Of a stretch of DNA of 7,086 nt, positions 6,198 to 7,086 are shown one piece after another. The stretch is taken from positions 1-7,086 of the forward strand of contig JAJOLG010000031.1 of NCBI GenBank assembly GCA_021129445.1. The letters are read 5' to 3'. This DNA is from Candidatus Altimarinota bacterium. GTDB lineage: Bacteria; Patescibacteriota; Gracilibacteria; GCA-2401425; JAJOLG01. Position 1 is the first letter of the stretch. Every line of letters starts with the position of its first letter. A model generated the notes under the pieces. That model was given only the letters and a program-made list of their open reading frames with translations, did not search any database and was not told the origin of the DNA. The translations under genes were made by a program, and so were the position numbers.

Positions 6198-7086
6198 ATG
6201 AAACAAATATTTTTTCTTTTATCGTTTGTATTTTTATTTAGTTTTTCTTCTTGCGAGAAGAGTGATTTGAGTTTTTTTGATAATGGGGGGTTTTTGGCTG
6301 CAATCAACGGTAGTGACACAAATTCCAGTGAACCAGTTGATCAAACCACTAAAAACAAGCAAGAACGGGGTGATTTAATTAATCAAATAGTATTAAACAT
6401 TGATTGAAAAAATTGATATAAATTTTGAAAATGATATAATTGAGTTTCTGAAGATGATATTAGAAAAGGTAAAATATGGGAGTCTCAACTTGTTTATTTT
6501 AATGATACATTGATATGATCTATTTATTCTAGATTAGATTGAATATATATTTATTCAACAGATAATACAAATTCTCTTTTAAGAAGTTTAACAAAATATA
6601 CAAAATGAGATATAAATTTTGTATATAATTTTTTTCCTTCTTTTTCTAATGAAGGCACCGATTGAGAAAATAGTAATAGTATTGAATCTTTATATGGTAT
6701 ATATAAAAACAAATGGATAAGAGATTGCACCGAACAAGATTTTAAATGTGTATGAGCAGATGATGATTGTAAATATTGATTATGACAAAATGTTTGATGA
6801 TGTAATTTTTGATGCTGAGAATGAAATAATGTTGTCGTAGAAAGAAAAGACAAAAAGTGAAATAAAGTAATTTGTAATGAGAAAAGTATAATTTGACAAC
6901 AAGCAAAAGAAAATGCAGTAAAACAGTGTTTGACAATTTTTTATACATGAGCTGTAGCAGGTAATTCAATTTGTGTAGATGAAAATCCATCTTCAACTTG
7001 TGAGGATTGACAAGAAAAAGTATGTATGTGTTGAGCTTGAAACAGATGGGAGTTAGGTGCTTGATTAAAATTAAAAGTACAATGTG
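6198..7086 (+). CDS. Secreted cysteine- and glycine-rich lipoprotein of unknown function, C-terminus beyond window
   Basis: At least 296 residues are visible and no stop is reached. The N-terminus is a lipoprotein signal peptide: MKQ, a hydrophobic phenylalanine-rich core, and a lipobox FSSC ending at Cys19, so the mature protein should be lipid-anchored at the cell surface. A polar, low-complexity Ser/Thr/Asn/Gln stretch (about 34-60) looks like a tether. Residues 70-175 are rich in Gly, Tyr, Asn and Asp. From 177 on, 12 cysteines occur in 120 residues (177, 184, 191, 202, 206, 226, 244, 259, 268, 276, 278, 296), with clusters GGCNFGCGEG and VCMCGAG, suggesting a disulfide-stabilised or metal-binding extracellular module. 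I do not recognise the family. The four glycines before residue 70 all use GGN, while 24 of 29 later ones use UGA. A CGG codon, rare here, encodes residue 57. No Shine-Dalgarno precedes the ATG. Confidence 0.8.

Noticed and set aside
6551-6996. Minus-strand frames at the right end
   Set aside because: They are antisense to the continuous lipoprotein frame; their Ser/His/Leu-rich translation mirrors the UGA- and AAA-rich coding strand.
1-7086. UGA as tryptophan (Mycoplasma/Spiroplasma code)
   Set aside because: Tryptophan would fall at all three Walker A glycines, at the MurA PGGC glycines and in DGDGDR; true tryptophan is encoded by UGG at a few sites.
1-7086. UGA recoding by a phage
   Set aside because: The genes are chromosomal housekeeping and envelope functions (murA, manB-type mutase, pilB, comF), all with the same code; no phage gene is visible.
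1-7086. CRISPR array, tRNA/rRNA genes, insertion sequences or attachment sites
   Set aside because: No spaced direct repeats, no tRNA-like cloverleaf, no transposase frame and no terminal inverted repeats were seen; repetition is limited to A and T homopolymers.

Overview
The window is AT-rich bacterial DNA that reads cleanly only if UGA encodes glycine (translation table 25). With UGA as a stop every gene breaks into short pieces. With UGA as glycine, six long frames appear and the UGA codons fall on invariant glycines: the PilB Walker A loop, the MurA P-G-G-C active-site motif, the phosphomannomutase D-G-D-G-D-R loop, and the G1 and G2 boxes of an ATPase. This code is known from the candidate-phyla-radiation lineages Gracilibacteria (BD1-5) and Absconditabacteria (SR1). 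A CGA codon at a position that is normally arginine in PilB favours a lineage with standard CGA decoding, so I lean to Gracilibacteria without being able to prove it.

Layout. Bases 1-682 (minus) hold comF, a competence-type phosphoribosyltransferase that runs off the left edge. Bases 696-1982 (minus) hold murA, the first committed enzyme of peptidoglycan synthesis, 13 bp upstream of comF and probably in the same transcript. A 172-bp divergent spacer follows. Bases 2155-2934 (plus) encode an unusual one-protein fusion of an RsbW/SpoIIAB-like anti-sigma kinase domain with a STAS (anti-anti-sigma) domain. A likely terminator and a TATAAT box lead into pilB (3025-4602, plus), the type IV pilus extension ATPase. 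A GC-rich hairpin at 4611-4638 separates pilB from a convergent phosphomannomutase/phosphoglucomutase gene (4652-6061, minus). After a 136-bp divergent spacer with a dyad, a lipoprotein gene with a cysteine- and glycine-rich C-terminal half starts at 6198 (plus) and runs off the right edge.

How the genes may work together. murA and the hexose-phosphate mutase serve the cell envelope (peptidoglycan and activated sugars). pilB and comF fit surface attachment and DNA uptake in an organism expected to live on a host. The kinase-STAS fusion next to pilB is the most interesting item: it places a partner-switching kinase and what looks like its own substrate domain in one chain, with unknown target. 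No RNA gene, CRISPR array, insertion sequence or attachment site was seen. There is no stretch over 300 bp without a gene.
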